Source of the DNA: JAAXIE01 sp965204245
GTDB lineage: Bacteria; Chloroflexota; Dehalococcoidia; Lucifugimonadales; JAAXIE01
Assembly: GCA_965204245.1 (NCBI GenBank)
Contig: CBDBED010000009.1
Location: 186,001-250,000 of the forward strand
DNA: 64,000 nucleotides
Direction: 5' to 3'
The stretch's first letter is position 1. Each line of letters starts with the position of its first letter. The notes beneath the pieces are model-generated. The model saw only the letters and a program-made list of their open reading frames with translations, was not told where the DNA came from and searched no databases. The position numbers were made by a program, and so were the translations under genes. Of this stretch, positions 31,801 to 40,201 are shown in pieces.

Positions 31801-33232
31801 TGCGGGCACCGGCACGACCGTTTCGGGTGGCGTAGCCCTCGGCGAGCATACCCACTACTTCGTCGAACTCGGATTTCTCCAGGTTTCGATAGGGGTGGGC
31901 ACCGCAGAGCATCCGGTAAAGGTCATCGGCTTGCCATTCCTCAGGGGCCGCTGCTGCCACTATCTGCTGGGCCAGGATATCGAGGGGTTTTTCGGGTATT
32001 GAAAGTTGGTCCAAGTCGCCTTGGCGGACACAGGCCAGCAGGGCGGCGCATTCCACGAGTTCATCGCGGGTGAGGGCGAACAGCTTGCCTTTGGGGGTTG
32101 CGTCCATGGAGTGCCCCGACCTTCCGACCCGCTGGAGGAAGGAACTGATGGAGCGTGGCGACCCGATCTGGCATACCAAGTCCACGGTGCCGATATCTAT
32201 GCCCAGTTCGAGGGATGCCGTGGCCACCAAGGCGCGTAGCTCGCCCGCCTTGAGCTTTTGCTCTGCCGAGAGACGTTGTTCACGTGACAGGCTGCCGTGA
32301 TGGGAGGTGACTACTGCCTCGCCGAGCCGCTGCGACAGGTGGAAGGTCAGGCGCTCGGCAAGGCGACGGGTGTTGACAAACACCAGCGTGGTGCGTTGTT
32401 CTTCGATGAGTTCGGCAATGCGGTCATATATTTCTTCCCATGTCTCGTTGGAGCAAACGGATGCCAAGGGGGTGCCGGGCAATTCGATGGATAGCTCCAT
32501 GTGGCGCCGGTGTCCCTCGTCGACGATGTGACAGAGGGGGGCGCCGGTTTCGTCCCGATTGGTTTCATGGCGGTTGTTGGTGCCGACCAGATAGCGGGCC
32601 AATTCCTCGATGGGCTTCTGGGTGGCGGAGAGGCCTATGCGGACCGGGGGTTTGTCGGCAAGGGCATCGAGGCGTTGCAGGCTCAGGGCCAAGTGGGAGC
32701 CACGTTTGTCTCGCGCAACGGCGTGTATTTCGTCGACTATCACTGTCTTCACGGTACGGAGCATGGAGCGTCCCTTACCGGAAGTGAGGAGGATGAACAG
32801 GGACTCAGGCGTGGTCACGAGGATGTGCGGCGGCTTGCGCACCATGCTCTGCCGCTGAGACTGGGGAGTATCGCCGGTGCGCACCATGACGCGCACTTCG
32901 GGCGATTCGAAGCCCTGATGGCGCAGGACGGCGCTGATGCCCTCCAGAGGTTCGGCGAGGTTCTTCTGGACGTCGTTGCTGAGAGATTTCAGGGGCGAGA
33001 TGTAGAGTACGTGTGTCTCATCGGCTAGGCCGTCATGCAGCCCCTGACGTATCAGGTCGTCTATGCAGCAGAGAAAGGCAGCGAGGGTCTTGCCCGACCC
33101 GGTGGGGGCAGCAATGAGGGTGTTCTGCCCCGACCGTATGGCGGGCCAGCCTTTCACCTGAGGGAGCGACGGGGCTTCAAAGGTGGCAGAGAACCACTGG
33201 GAAACTGCTGGGTGAAACAACTCAAGAGACAT
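28868..33232 (-). CDS. lhr: Lhr-family ATP-dependent DNA helicase, long form
   Basis: A ~1454-aa superfamily 2 helicase. The Lhr core has Walker A APTGSGKTLAAF, the DEIHAV box, SATQKP (motif III), an HHGSLSREQR-type segment and QRVGRSGH (motif VI) within the first ~450 residues, then winged-helix and beta-barrel modules. The long C-terminal region (from ~residue 850) matches the Lhr-CTD of large Lhr proteins implicated in DNA repair. The start at 33232 (MSLELFHPAV) matches the family N-terminus; an ATG 33 bp earlier is the alternative. It is single-gene, convergent with the esterase, and lies next to tRNA-Ala. Confidence 0.93.
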   Translation of the reverse strand: MSLELFHPAVSQWFSATFEAPSLPQVKGWPAIRSGQNTLIAAPTGSGKTLAAFLCCIDDLIRQGLHDGLADETHVLYISPLKSLSNDVQKNLAEPLEGISAVLRHQGFESPEVRVMVRTGDTPQSQRQSMVRKPPHILVTTPESLFILLTSGKGRSMLRTVKTVIVDEIHAVARDKRGSHLALSLQRLDALADKPPVRIGLSATQKPIEELARYLVGTNNRHETNRDETGAPLCHIVDEGHRRHMELSIELPGTPLASVCSNETWEEIYDRIAELIEEQRTTLVFVNTRRLAERLTFHLSQRLGEAVVTSHHGSLSREQRLSAEQKLKAGELRALVATASLELGIDIGTVDLVCQIGSPRSISSFLQRVGRSGHSMDATPKGKLFALTRDELVECAALLACVRQGDLDQLSIPEKPLDILAQQIVAAAAPEEWQADDLYRMLCGAHPYRNLEKSEFDEVVGMLAEGYATRNGRAGARIFYDGVGQRIKGRRGASIAAQTSGGAIPDTADYSVVLEPQGTLVGTLNEDFAIESMPGDIFQLGISSWRILRVESGVVRVEDAHGLPPTIPFWLGEAPARTTELSHAVSRLREQVDGLLEEGQGTIGWLVEEGGLTLSAAEQLSDYLAAEKKALGVIPNQNTIVLERFNDEAGGMQLVVHSPFGGRINRAWGLALRKRFCRTFNFELQAAANEDAIVLSLGPQHSFPLEEVFSYLKEPSAEPVLVQALLAAPMFATRWRWNAMRALAILRQEGSRRIPHPLLRMRSDDLLTSVFPDQMACPENLAGEVEIPDHPLVQQTIKDCLTEAMDIDGFRALLQSMETGELTLLARDTLEPSPFCHEILNVKPYAFLDDAPLEERRTQAVLTRRSLDVQPTDGMNDLDPEAIQRVREEAWPVVQDADELHDALLLLGYVTEAEMAPWQDHLNTLIADGRVGRIIPSQQPIWFAAEKASLIRSLFPGLPVEPIPRPVPGEVASASGPEQALVELARSRLEGLGPVTAADIAGPLGVREADMSVALIALERSGSVFRGKFMGRSETEFCDRRLLARIQRYTLDRLRQQIEPVASADFMRFLCVWQHAHPDHRLEGPLGLVAVLEQLQGFHLPASAWEGNVLRSRLNRYDPAWLDQLCLSGELAWGRLLPPSSPEGRSSGLIRAVPVTLMFREKLERYLLAPNAHGNSNGSPRLSAAAKQVLEHLTHRGASFLQDLARHTGRLSSQVEKALGELVAQGLVTGDGFDALRSLLTSAKDPSPRANGRGATSYARAFQPNRAAPGRWSLFQPAFDVDQCLDGNATAKKDEAVEAVARQLLARYGVVFHRLLLREEGLPPYRELLKVFRRLEARGEVRGGRFVAGFSGEQYALPEAVQQVRAARRSPPDGIHVVLSAADPLNLVGITSPAQRVPAITSNRVVYCDGVPVAARISKEDISLLPSQPVPSAEAREALAASSRRASPRQLVAP

Positions 33233-33326
33233 CTTGGCAAGGAGTGTACTTTGCTGCGCCCCCATGGGGCAACGAGCAAAGTGTCATGTTGGGGCTTGAT
33301 GCTTGGGTCCATGCCGGGGGTTCGTC

Positions 33327-33355
33327 TTGAAGGGAAACCGAGCATCTGCTAGAGT
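33327..33355 (+). promoter_or_regulatory. Promoter of tRNA-Ala
   Basis: TTGAAG (33327-33332), a 17-bp spacer and TAGAGT (33350-33355) preceded by TGC. It is 12 bp before the mature tRNA 5' end, the expected distance for a tRNA promoter. Confidence 0.6.
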
Positions 33356-33367
33356 AGAAGTCCACAC

Positions 33368-33440
33368 GGGGCTGTAGCTCAGCTGGGAGAGCGCTTCAAT
33401 GGCATTGAAGAGGTAGGGGGTTCGAGTCCCCCCAGCTCCA
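33368..33440 (+). tRNA. tRNA-Ala (anticodon GGC)
   Basis: A full cloverleaf: acceptor GGGGCTG/CAGCTCC (one G-U pair), D arm GCTCAGCTGGGAGAGC, anticodon arm CTTCA-ATGGCAT-TGAAG with GGC at the anticodon, variable loop AGGTA, T arm GGGGG-TTCGAGT-CCCCC and discriminator A. The 3' CCA is not encoded (CTCC follows). Confidence 0.97.
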
Positions 33441-33662
33441 CTCCATGACGTACCGATTTGCGAACTCCGCCATTGAGGGCGATTTCAGCGTCAACTCGCT
33501 GGTCTTGAGGAACCCGCTCATCTGCTCCAGCTTCTGACTGTGCTCCCGGGCCGCTCCGTCCATCTCCTTGTCCAATAGCTTCACTAGGTTTCTGACGTTG
33601 GCCCCGGTGAGGATGTTGGCACGAAGCTCACCGACGATGGTTTTCTTGGTCTTCTTGGCGTT
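33441..33662 (-). pseudogene. Remnant of a large serine recombinase C-terminus
   Basis: The minus-strand frame from 33662 reads TIVGELRANILTGANVRNL, VKLLDKEMDGAAREHSQKLEQ and then FLKTSELT, the post-zinc-ribbon coiled-coil and tail of large serine recombinases. The region between the coiled coil and FLKTSELT, normally over 60 residues, is missing, and the frame runs into the tRNA antisense. Upstream (33663-33880) no intact catalytic or zinc-ribbon domain remains. The position immediately 3' of tRNA-Ala suggests an old integration event. Confidence 0.6.
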
Positions 33663-33907
33663 CGTTGCCCTGCATGGATCGAGAATTGGCACAGGATTGG
33701 TACTCAAAATGCCCGAATTGTAACGCGTTTGGCACACCGGATTGGCTATGCTGGGGTGGGGCACTGCATGACCTGAGGGTCGAGTTGACCTGCCGGCAGT
33801 GCACCGCCAGCGACCCGGCGAGGATGGGCCGCAGGACCACAACGCCAAGCCGGGTCAATTGTAGCCGAGGTAGGTGAGGCCAATGCGTTTCAATAGTCTG
33901 CTGTCCT

Positions 33908-33919
33908 CCCCCCCCCCCC
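33908..33919 (+). repeat. Homopolymeric tract of 12 cytosines
   Basis: Twelve consecutive C residues lie 44 bp before the ATG at 33964. The frame of the downstream gene stays open through the tract to an upstream ATG at 33874, so a length change could alter an extended N-terminus or the 5' leader. Confidence 0.9.
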
Positions 33920-33963
33920 GCACTAACCACCCCAAAAATCGCCCAGCGGCGGGAGGCGTCGCA

Positions 33964-35727
33964 ATGAGGGGGGTCACGCCCCGCTTGGGCTACCTGTTTC
34001 TTCCCCTGCTGCTGGGGCTGATTCTGGCGGCGGTCTGGTTCTTCGGCATGTCGTTGGTGACCCCCGCGGGGGCCGCTGGCGAGGAGGACTTCAGCGGCCT
34101 GCCTGCCGCGCGCATGGAACAGCTACCCACTTGGCACGGCGGCTCGCTCTTCACTTTCGAGCTGCATTTCGCCGATGACACCAACCTGTCCTTCCGCGAT
34201 GTGCGTGACGATATGTTTGAGGTCGATGGCGGCCGCGTCACCCGCGCACCGCGCATCGACAAGAGCAGCAACCAGTCCTGGCTGGTGCATGTCCGGCCCG
34301 AGGGGTTCGGCGATGTGACCATTTCCGGGCTGGGCATGACGGCTTCCGTGCCGGGGCCGGGGGACCGCTTGGCGGCGCGCATCTCCGAACTGCCATCTCG
34401 ACACGACGGCGGGCAGCGGTTCACCGCGAGGCTGGACTTCAACCGCGAGCCCAACCTGGAATGGCGCAACGTCCGCGATCACGTGGTGGTCGTCACCGGC
34501 GGCGACGTGAATCGCTCGCCCCGGGTGGTCAAGGGCAGCAACCTGGCCTGGACGCTCATGATAACGCCCGACGGCGACGGCACGGTAGGCATCGCCGTGC
34601 CCATCACCGGCTCCTGCGGCAACCAGTCGGACGTCTGCGACTACGACGGGACGATGCTGGCCGACGGGGCATGGCGCACGGTGCGCGGCCCCGACCGCAA
34701 CGCCCTGACCCGTCCGGCGAACACGGTCGGCAACACCGAGACGCAGCCGCCCATCCGACCGGAGGAGCCGACGCAGACGGACGCAGCCGAAGTCCAGGGC
34801 GCGACGGGGATCGTGCTGCCCAAGCCCGACGACATCGTCCTGCGGGTGATGACGGAGTGCGACTGCGAGGATGGGATGACCCCCATCGTATTGCCCGAGG
34901 CGACATCAGGCACCGTATACACCTATAGCCTCGTCGGCGATCTGCCCGATTACCTGACATTCTCCCGGAATACCCGCACCCTGTTCGGGAGACCCGTGGA
35001 GGAGACCGACGGGCCGGTGACGTTCACCTACTCGGCCCTCGGTTTCGTTCCCGGCGAAGGCGTCGTCACCGTCGAACAGGAGTTCACTATCACCGTGAAC
35101 CCCCACGTGGCTGTGGACAGTCCTGCCGACCTGGAATTCCAGGTCGGCGTCCCCATTGAGCCGGTCGTCCTTAACGAGGGCGTCGGCGGTGTGCCGCCGC
35201 TCACATACAGGATCGACGAGATGACCGGCGACCCGCTCCCCCCGGGGCTATCCTTCGACCCGGCCACCCGCACCATCTCCGGCACGCCGAGGGAGGAGAG
35301 CGAGCGGCGCATATTCTACCAGGTGACCGACAGCAACGGTGAGACCGACCAGAAGCGGTTCAACATCACCATCCGCGTGAACGACGGGGTAATAGCCGGC
35401 ACCATCAGCGCCGGCGAGCCCATCGACCTGCCCGAGGGTGCCTCCATCACCGTCTACATGGCAGACTACACGATGATGGAGGCAGTGTTCCTAGCGGAGA
35501 CTGCTGTGGACGGGAGCAGCCTGCCGGTGGAGTTCGCCCTCGAGTATGACACGGACGACATTGACGAGGACCGCCTGTACAGCCTCTTTGTCTGCGTCAT
35601 GTACGAGGGGCGGATGATCCTGGGGAACCTGGGCCCCGTGCCCGTGCTTACGCAGGGCTACGCGGAGGACAGGGACGTCCTGGTCGAGCGCACGCCGGCG
35701 GGCGAAGAGGTCCTCGCGTCGAGGTAG
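33964..35727 (+). CDS. Exported Ig-like protein with C-terminal YbaY-type domain
   Basis: A 587-aa surface protein. Residues 1-40 form a signal peptide or anchor (LGYLFLPLLLGLILAAVWFFG then PAGAAG). Two related beta modules follow, each with an H-GG-x-F strand, an NVRD/DVRD motif and a WLVHV or WTLMI strand. Two putative-Ig (He_PIG) modules come next, the second with PLPPGLSFDPATRTISGTP. The last ~110 residues (GTISAGEPIDLPEGASITV to PVLTQG) match the YbaY/YscW lipoprotein-type domain. GGGAGG precedes the ATG. The ligand is unknown; an adhesion or matrix role is inferred. Confidence 0.8.
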   Translation: MRGVTPRLGYLFLPLLLGLILAAVWFFGMSLVTPAGAAGEEDFSGLPAARMEQLPTWHGGSLFTFELHFADDTNLSFRDVRDDMFEVDGGRVTRAPRIDKSSNQSWLVHVRPEGFGDVTISGLGMTASVPGPGDRLAARISELPSRHDGGQRFTARLDFNREPNLEWRNVRDHVVVVTGGDVNRSPRVVKGSNLAWTLMITPDGDGTVGIAVPITGSCGNQSDVCDYDGTMLADGAWRTVRGPDRNALTRPANTVGNTETQPPIRPEEPTQTDAAEVQGATGIVLPKPDDIVLRVMTECDCEDGMTPIVLPEATSGTVYTYSLVGDLPDYLTFSRNTRTLFGRPVEETDGPVTFTYSALGFVPGEGVVTVEQEFTITVNPHVAVDSPADLEFQVGVPIEPVVLNEGVGGVPPLTYRIDEMTGDPLPPGLSFDPATRTISGTPREESERRIFYQVTDSNGETDQKRFNITIRVNDGVIAGTISAGEPIDLPEGASITVYMADYTMMEAVFLAETAVDGSSLPVEFALEYDTDDIDEDRLYSLFVCVMYEGRMILGNLGPVPVLTQGYAEDRDVLVERTPAGEEVLASR

Positions 35728-35765
35728 GGGTCGGCCTGAACGGACGCCGCCGGAAGGAGGAGGCC

Positions 35766-35810
35766 ATGCAACAGGCCAAAGCGCTTCAAGACGCTAACGT
35801 GTACGACTGA
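35766..35810 (+). CDS. Possible 14-aa micro-ORF with strong ribosome binding site
   Basis: GGAAGGAGGAGGCC precedes ATG-CAA-CAG, and the frame closes after 14 residues (MQQAKALQDANVYD). It lies 38 bp after the surface-protein gene. The Shine-Dalgarno match is excellent, but with one short frame the evidence that it is real is thin. Confidence 0.2.
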   Translation: MQQAKALQDANVYD

Positions 35811-35842
35811 CCTCCCGGGAGCGCTCCCTGCCTTTGCCGGGG

Positions 35843-37042
35843 CTACTGACTCCATAGGGCCGTCATGAATTCGTCGATGCGGCCCAGTTCGTCCTCGTTG
35901 AGGCACTCGAACACATCGAGTCCACCTTGGGCGACCTCGATGAACTGGGCGGCGGAGAACGGGGACGAGTCGTCGCTGAGGTAGGAGGCGAAGACGGGCG
36001 CGTACTCCGGACGTGCCCGCACGAAGTCGCCGATACAGGCGGCGGACGCATCGCTGAGACCTCCCAGCCCTGCCTCGCTGGCGCTGACGAAGAAGGCGGC
36101 GACGCTGTCAAGGGACAGACACTGGGTTGCGCCAGCACCGAGTCCCGCTACCCGCAGGGGCGTGGCACGCAACAGGGCTTCGTATTCCTCCTCGGACAGC
36201 GTGTCGCGCACGCATGTCGCCTCGGACTCGGGGAGCAGGGCAACGAGGTCTTCGCCGGTGAGGGGCGAGGCGGCGTCGATAGCGGCGTAGAGGTTCTTCA
36301 GGGAACCCGCCCTCTCGTCGTCCGTCATGCAGTCGTAGAAGCCTTGAACGACGTTGGGGGTCTCTGCATCCTCGTAGGTGTCTTCTCCGGTCCATTCGAG
36401 GCCGAGGCGAGCGAAGATGAGTTCGGGATGCTGGAGGGCGAGGTCAGTGATGCATGCGCGGCTCTCATCGGTGTGCCCACCGACCGTGACGCTGAGAAAC
36501 GACACTCCGAGCAGCACGACGTTCTCCTGGGTGAGGCACGAGAACAGTGATGCCGCAGACGCAGCATCGCCGCCTCCCGACATCAGCGGCAGACCGATCA
36601 TGAACTGGTACACGGTATCGCCCAACGCTCCTCTGATGCAGTCATTCTCCTGCTCGGACAGGCGGTCGAAGAGGTCCTTGCCGGTGGTCGACTCGTCGAG
36701 GACGAAGTCGTGCATCGACATGGCCGCTCCATCGGCTGCCGGGGCGGGCGTTGGCGCGGGTGTGGCGGTTGGGGTCGGTGTGGGTATGGCGGGTGGCGTC
36801 AGCGTCGGCATGGCGGGTGGCGTTGGTGTGGGTATGGCGGTTGGGGTCGGTGTGGGTATGGCGGGTGGCGTCAGCGTCGGCATGGCGGGTGGCGTCGGCG
36901 AGCAGGCCGCCGCGATTACGAGGGCGGTAAGGGCGACTACCGCAATCACAACGGTGAGCCAGTTCACCCTCACCCCGAGTTTCAGGCCGAGTTTCAGGCG
37001 GCGAGGCCGTGCTATTCCGTGGCCGTTAGGGGTCATCGTCAT
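35843..37042 (-). CDS. P/T-rich linker lipoprotein with duplicated Cys-containing domain
   Basis: A ~399-aa exported protein. A hydrophobic N-terminal segment ends in a lipobox (ALVIAAAC), giving a lipid-anchored Cys. About 70 residues of Pro/Thr repeats (TPPAIPTPTPTAIPTP style, a duplicated DNA unit) form a stalk. The globular part has two homologous halves of ~120 residues, each with a DCIRGAL or TCVRDTL helix, a CLxxEN/CLSLD helix and an ACIxDxxxxxPE helix. The domain is not one I recognise. The start at 37042 follows GGAGG. It is convergent with the Ig/YbaY gene. Confidence 0.7.
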   Translation of the reverse strand: MTMTPNGHGIARPRRLKLGLKLGVRVNWLTVVIAVVALTALVIAAACSPTPPAMPTLTPPAIPTPTPTAIPTPTPPAMPTLTPPAIPTPTPTATPAPTPAPAADGAAMSMHDFVLDESTTGKDLFDRLSEQENDCIRGALGDTVYQFMIGLPLMSGGGDAASAASLFSCLTQENVVLLGVSFLSVTVGGHTDESRACITDLALQHPELIFARLGLEWTGEDTYEDAETPNVVQGFYDCMTDDERAGSLKNLYAAIDAASPLTGEDLVALLPESEATCVRDTLSEEEYEALLRATPLRVAGLGAGATQCLSLDSVAAFFVSASEAGLGGLSDASAACIGDFVRARPEYAPVFASYLSDDSSPFSAAQFIEVAQGGLDVFECLNEDELGRIDEFMTALWSQ

Positions 37043-37277
37043 TTGCCTCCGGCGAATTGGCACTGGATGGCGCGGTTCTGTCTAGGGCGCACTTAGCTAT
37101 GAGTTTATCCAATCCGGTATGCCAAACGTGTGACAACAAGCGTTTTGGAGGGCTAATTCCATACCAATTTCCCAATTTTCGCTAAGCGACAATCGAAGGA
37201 GGAGTTCCCAGATGCGCGAAGTGTCGAGACGAACCGGAAAGCAAGGGGGCCGGGGCCGGGCTGCTGGAAGGATACCG

Positions 37278-39308
37278 TTATTGGGCGGGGACTGACCGCA
37301 CAGTCTGGGCCAATGCCTCTGCGTGAAGCTCTTCCAGCTTGATGCAGGGAGCGTCCATTGCATCGGCAATGGGGCCAGCCAAGCCGAGATGCAGGAAACC
37401 TGATTCGGTATCGATGACCACGCCCGGTATGCGCTGCTGCGCAATCTCCCTTGCAATGGCAGTGGCCTCTTCCACCGGGTCGCCGGTATCTCCCATGGAG
37501 ACGTTGGCCCGGCCATCGGACATGAGAACGATGAGGGGGAGGACGTTTTGGTCCTTGGTTTTTTCCGCCTCAATGACCTCCATGGCTTTGAGAAGGCCTT
37601 GGCTCAGGGGTGTACGGCCGCCGGTGGGCATGTCGGAGAGGCATATCTGGGCCAAGTCGACACTGGAGGTCGGGGGCAGGAGCAGCTGGGCTGAGGCACC
37701 GCGGAAAACGATGAGCCCCACCCGGTCGCGCCTCTGGTAGGCGTCGAGTAGCAGGGAGAGGATGGCGCCCTTGACGGCTACCATGCGGTGCTGGGCTCCC
37801 ATGGAACCACTGGAGTCCACGACGAAGAGGACGAGGCTGCCGGTCTTGGTCTCTCTCACCTTTTGACGGACATCCCAGGGTTCTATGAGGACAGCAGGCG
37901 TATCGGAGTCCGTATTTCCGGCGCGTCGTTGTGGCTGGCGCGGAGCGGCAACCCGCAGGGTGGCGTCCAAGGCGAGGTCATGGGACCCGGCGGAAGGAGT
38001 GGCTGCGGCCACGTAGCGCCCGGAGGGAGAGCCGCTGACGGTACGGGCGCGGCGTCCGCTGGAGGGACGAGCGCGGTGGTCGGGGGGCTTTAGCTGGAGA
38101 GGACGGACGGAGAAAGGTGTGCCTACCTCGAAATGCTGTTCATGCTGTCCAAGGCCGTCGGGGTTGTCGGACACGTCGTCGTGGGCCGGTAAGTCGGTCT
38201 CTGCGTCGTCAGGGTCAGCGGAAGTTGAGGTGTCAGTGCCGGAGGGTTCGCGGTGCCGGGACTGGTCTTGGAAGTCGTCCATCATGGAGTCGAGCTGGTC
38301 GGTGGCTAGGCGGGGCTGCTGGAAGGGCTGGCGGCGCTGGCGATGCAGCAGGGCCATCTCGGCGGCTTCGCGTACATCTCCGGGCAGCACGCGGTCCCTG
38401 CCTTCATAGGCTGCGATGGTGCTGGCGGTCTTGTACATGACGATGTCGGCGCGGAGGCCGTCGACATCGTAGGCGGCGCAGATGCCGGTTATGAGTTCGA
38501 GAATGTCATCGGGCACGGCGACATGGGGCAGCAGTTGGCGACTGCGGTGGATGCGAGCCCTCTCGGCAGCTTCTGAGTCCTGCCAAGAGTGCATGAAACC
38601 GTAGGGGTCGGACTCGTAGGCGATGCGTCGCGTGACCACTTCGCGGCGCTCGTCGGCGGTGAAGGCGCCGTCGACCTCGACGGCTAGGCCGAAGCGGTCA
38701 AGGAGTTGGGGGCGGAGGTCGCCTTCCTCGGGGTTCATGGTGCCGACGAGGATGAACTCGGCGGCGTGGCTGACGGAGATGCCCTCGCGCTCGACATAGT
38801 TTCTTCCCATGGCGGCAGCATCGAGGAGGACATCCACCAAGTGGTCGTTGAGCAGGTTGACCTCGTCGACGTAGAGGATGCCGCGGTGGGTGGCGGCTAT
38901 CAGGCCCGGTTCGAAGCTGCGGTTGCCTGTCTTGATGGCCTGCTCGATATCAAGGGAGCCTACAAGGCGGTCCTCGGTTGCGCCGACGGGCAGTTCAACG
39001 ATGCGGACTTGCCGGCTTATGGCAGAGGCTTCTTCTGCTTGGGGCTGGCACCACCGGCAGAGTCCCTGGCGTCCCTCTGGAGGGCAGCTGTAGGGACACC
39101 CTTGCAGCACGGCGACCTCAGGGAGGAGGGATGCCAAGGAACGGACAGCGGTGGACTTGGCGGTGCCCTTCTTGCCGCGAATCAGGACTCCGCCGATCCT
39201 GGTGTTGATGGCGTTGAGGATCAGGGCGCGCTTCATAGCGGTCTGGCCCACAATGGCGGTAAAGGGGAAGCGGGGCTCGGACCGCTGCTGCAAGGTGCTG
39301 CTGGCCAT
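37278..39308 (-). CDS. Fused ChlI-ChlD magnesium/cobalt chelatase subunit
   Basis: A 676-aa fusion of a ChlI/BchI-like AAA+ domain and a ChlD/BchD-like VWA domain. The AAA+ part has FTAIVGQ, Walker A RGKKGTAKST, a Cys-rich insert (CPYSCPP, CRWC), LYVDEVNLL and VGTMNPEEGDLRPQLLDRFG. A Pro/Asp-rich linker (about 340-480) leads to the VWA domain with MIDAS DSSGSMG near residue 520. With CobN encoded in the same operon, it probably replaces CobS/CobT as the ATPase motor of cobaltochelatase. The start at 39308 lies 22 bp after the cbtA stop; an upstream ATG at 39392 would overlap cbtA. Confidence 0.9.
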   Translation of the reverse strand: MASSTLQQRSEPRFPFTAIVGQTAMKRALILNAINTRIGGVLIRGKKGTAKSTAVRSLASLLPEVAVLQGCPYSCPPEGRQGLCRWCQPQAEEASAISRQVRIVELPVGATEDRLVGSLDIEQAIKTGNRSFEPGLIAATHRGILYVDEVNLLNDHLVDVLLDAAAMGRNYVEREGISVSHAAEFILVGTMNPEEGDLRPQLLDRFGLAVEVDGAFTADERREVVTRRIAYESDPYGFMHSWQDSEAAERARIHRSRQLLPHVAVPDDILELITGICAAYDVDGLRADIVMYKTASTIAAYEGRDRVLPGDVREAAEMALLHRQRRQPFQQPRLATDQLDSMMDDFQDQSRHREPSGTDTSTSADPDDAETDLPAHDDVSDNPDGLGQHEQHFEVGTPFSVRPLQLKPPDHRARPSSGRRARTVSGSPSGRYVAAATPSAGSHDLALDATLRVAAPRQPQRRAGNTDSDTPAVLIEPWDVRQKVRETKTGSLVLFVVDSSGSMGAQHRMVAVKGAILSLLLDAYQRRDRVGLIVFRGASAQLLLPPTSSVDLAQICLSDMPTGGRTPLSQGLLKAMEVIEAEKTKDQNVLPLIVLMSDGRANVSMGDTGDPVEEATAIAREIAQQRIPGVVIDTESGFLHLGLAGPIADAMDAPCIKLEELHAEALAQTVRSVPAQ

Positions 39309-39330
39309 CAGGCATTCCACCGCCGGAGCA

Positions 39331-40101
39331 TCATTGCAGGGCACCAACTGCGGGGGCTGGACGTGGAACGCGCGCTTCCTGTGAACGCTCATGCCACATC
39401 AGGGCTAGGGCGACACCCACGGCAAGCAGGCCCCAAGTGAGGAAGTGGCCGACCATGGTGAGAGCACAGAACAACTCGAGCAGGTCGATGGGCACCGGAA
39501 CGGGGTCGGAATTTCCGGGGAAGGCGAAAACCATGATGAGGGCCACGCCAGCGTAGGCTAGGAGAATGCCACCATACCAGGACGCCCGTGTTGACAGTGC
39601 CTGCACGTTCTGATTGATACGGCGTGAGACGTCCAGCAGTGCGCCGATTGCCACAGCGGAAATCACCATGAACAGGGTTTGACCAAGCTGCCGCGCCAAC
39701 AAAGTGGCCTCATCGCCGACACCGGGAGGATTGAGGGGGTACTTGATGAAGGGGAAGAGGGACATGCTCCAGAAACCGGCGGCGCCAACGGCCACGGCTA
39801 CCCAGATTACGGGCCATCCGGGAGCAGCGCGGTGCAACAGGACGAACCCGACTGAGAAGAAGAGGCCGACGATTGCGCCGTAGATGCCTGTACCGAGGGT
39901 CATGCCGATGCGCTGGACGCCGAGAGAGACGTCGGTGCTGGGACCTTCTTCCGCAGGCGCAGCGGGCTCGGCGGCCGATCGCTCTTCTTCCAAGACGATG
40001 GCACGCTCCATGACCGGCACGGTGAACAGGTTATGAAACCCGCCAACAAGCAGGCCGGCAATCAATCCGATGACGACTGAGGTGACCAGAAGTCGTTTCA
40101 T
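39331..40101 (-). CDS. cbtA: Cobalt transporter subunit CbtA
   Basis: A 256-aa integral membrane protein of the CbtA family. The N-terminal helix VIGLIAGLLVGGFHNLFTVP is followed by an E/A/P-rich loop and about five further hydrophobic segments; conserved-looking parts are GIYGAIVGLFF, WSMSLFPFIKYPLNPPGVGD and GHFLTWGLLAVGVAL. CbtA works with CbtB as a B12-regulated cobalt importer. The gene sits between cbtB and the chelatase gene, downstream of a cobalamin riboswitch-controlled promoter. Confidence 0.92.
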   Translation of the reverse strand: MKRLLVTSVVIGLIAGLLVGGFHNLFTVPVMERAIVLEEERSAAEPAAPAEEGPSTDVSLGVQRIGMTLGTGIYGAIVGLFFSVGFVLLHRAAPGWPVIWVAVAVGAAGFWSMSLFPFIKYPLNPPGVGDEATLLARQLGQTLFMVISAVAIGALLDVSRRINQNVQALSTRASWYGGILLAYAGVALIMVFAFPGNSDPVPVPIDLLELFCALTMVGHFLTWGLLAVGVALALMWHERSQEARVPRPAPAVGALQ

Positions 40102-40201
40102 GTCTTACCTCCGACACAGGGGGAGTGGGGTGGCGCTCCCCTGCTACACCAAGGACAAACAGGGGATAGACCTCCGTAGCTGTTGGAGCAAACGGGACTT
40201 T

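Noticed and set aside
33665..33877. Plus-strand small zinc-ribbon protein (CPNC ... CRQC)
   Set aside because: The spacing of the two CxxC pairs is tempting, but it lies in the decayed recombinase region, has no ribosome binding site and no recognised family.
37043..37277. Small gene between the lipoprotein and the chelatase
   Set aside because: The only open frame is the continuation of an antisense frame across the chelatase 3' end; no ribosome binding site or family signal.
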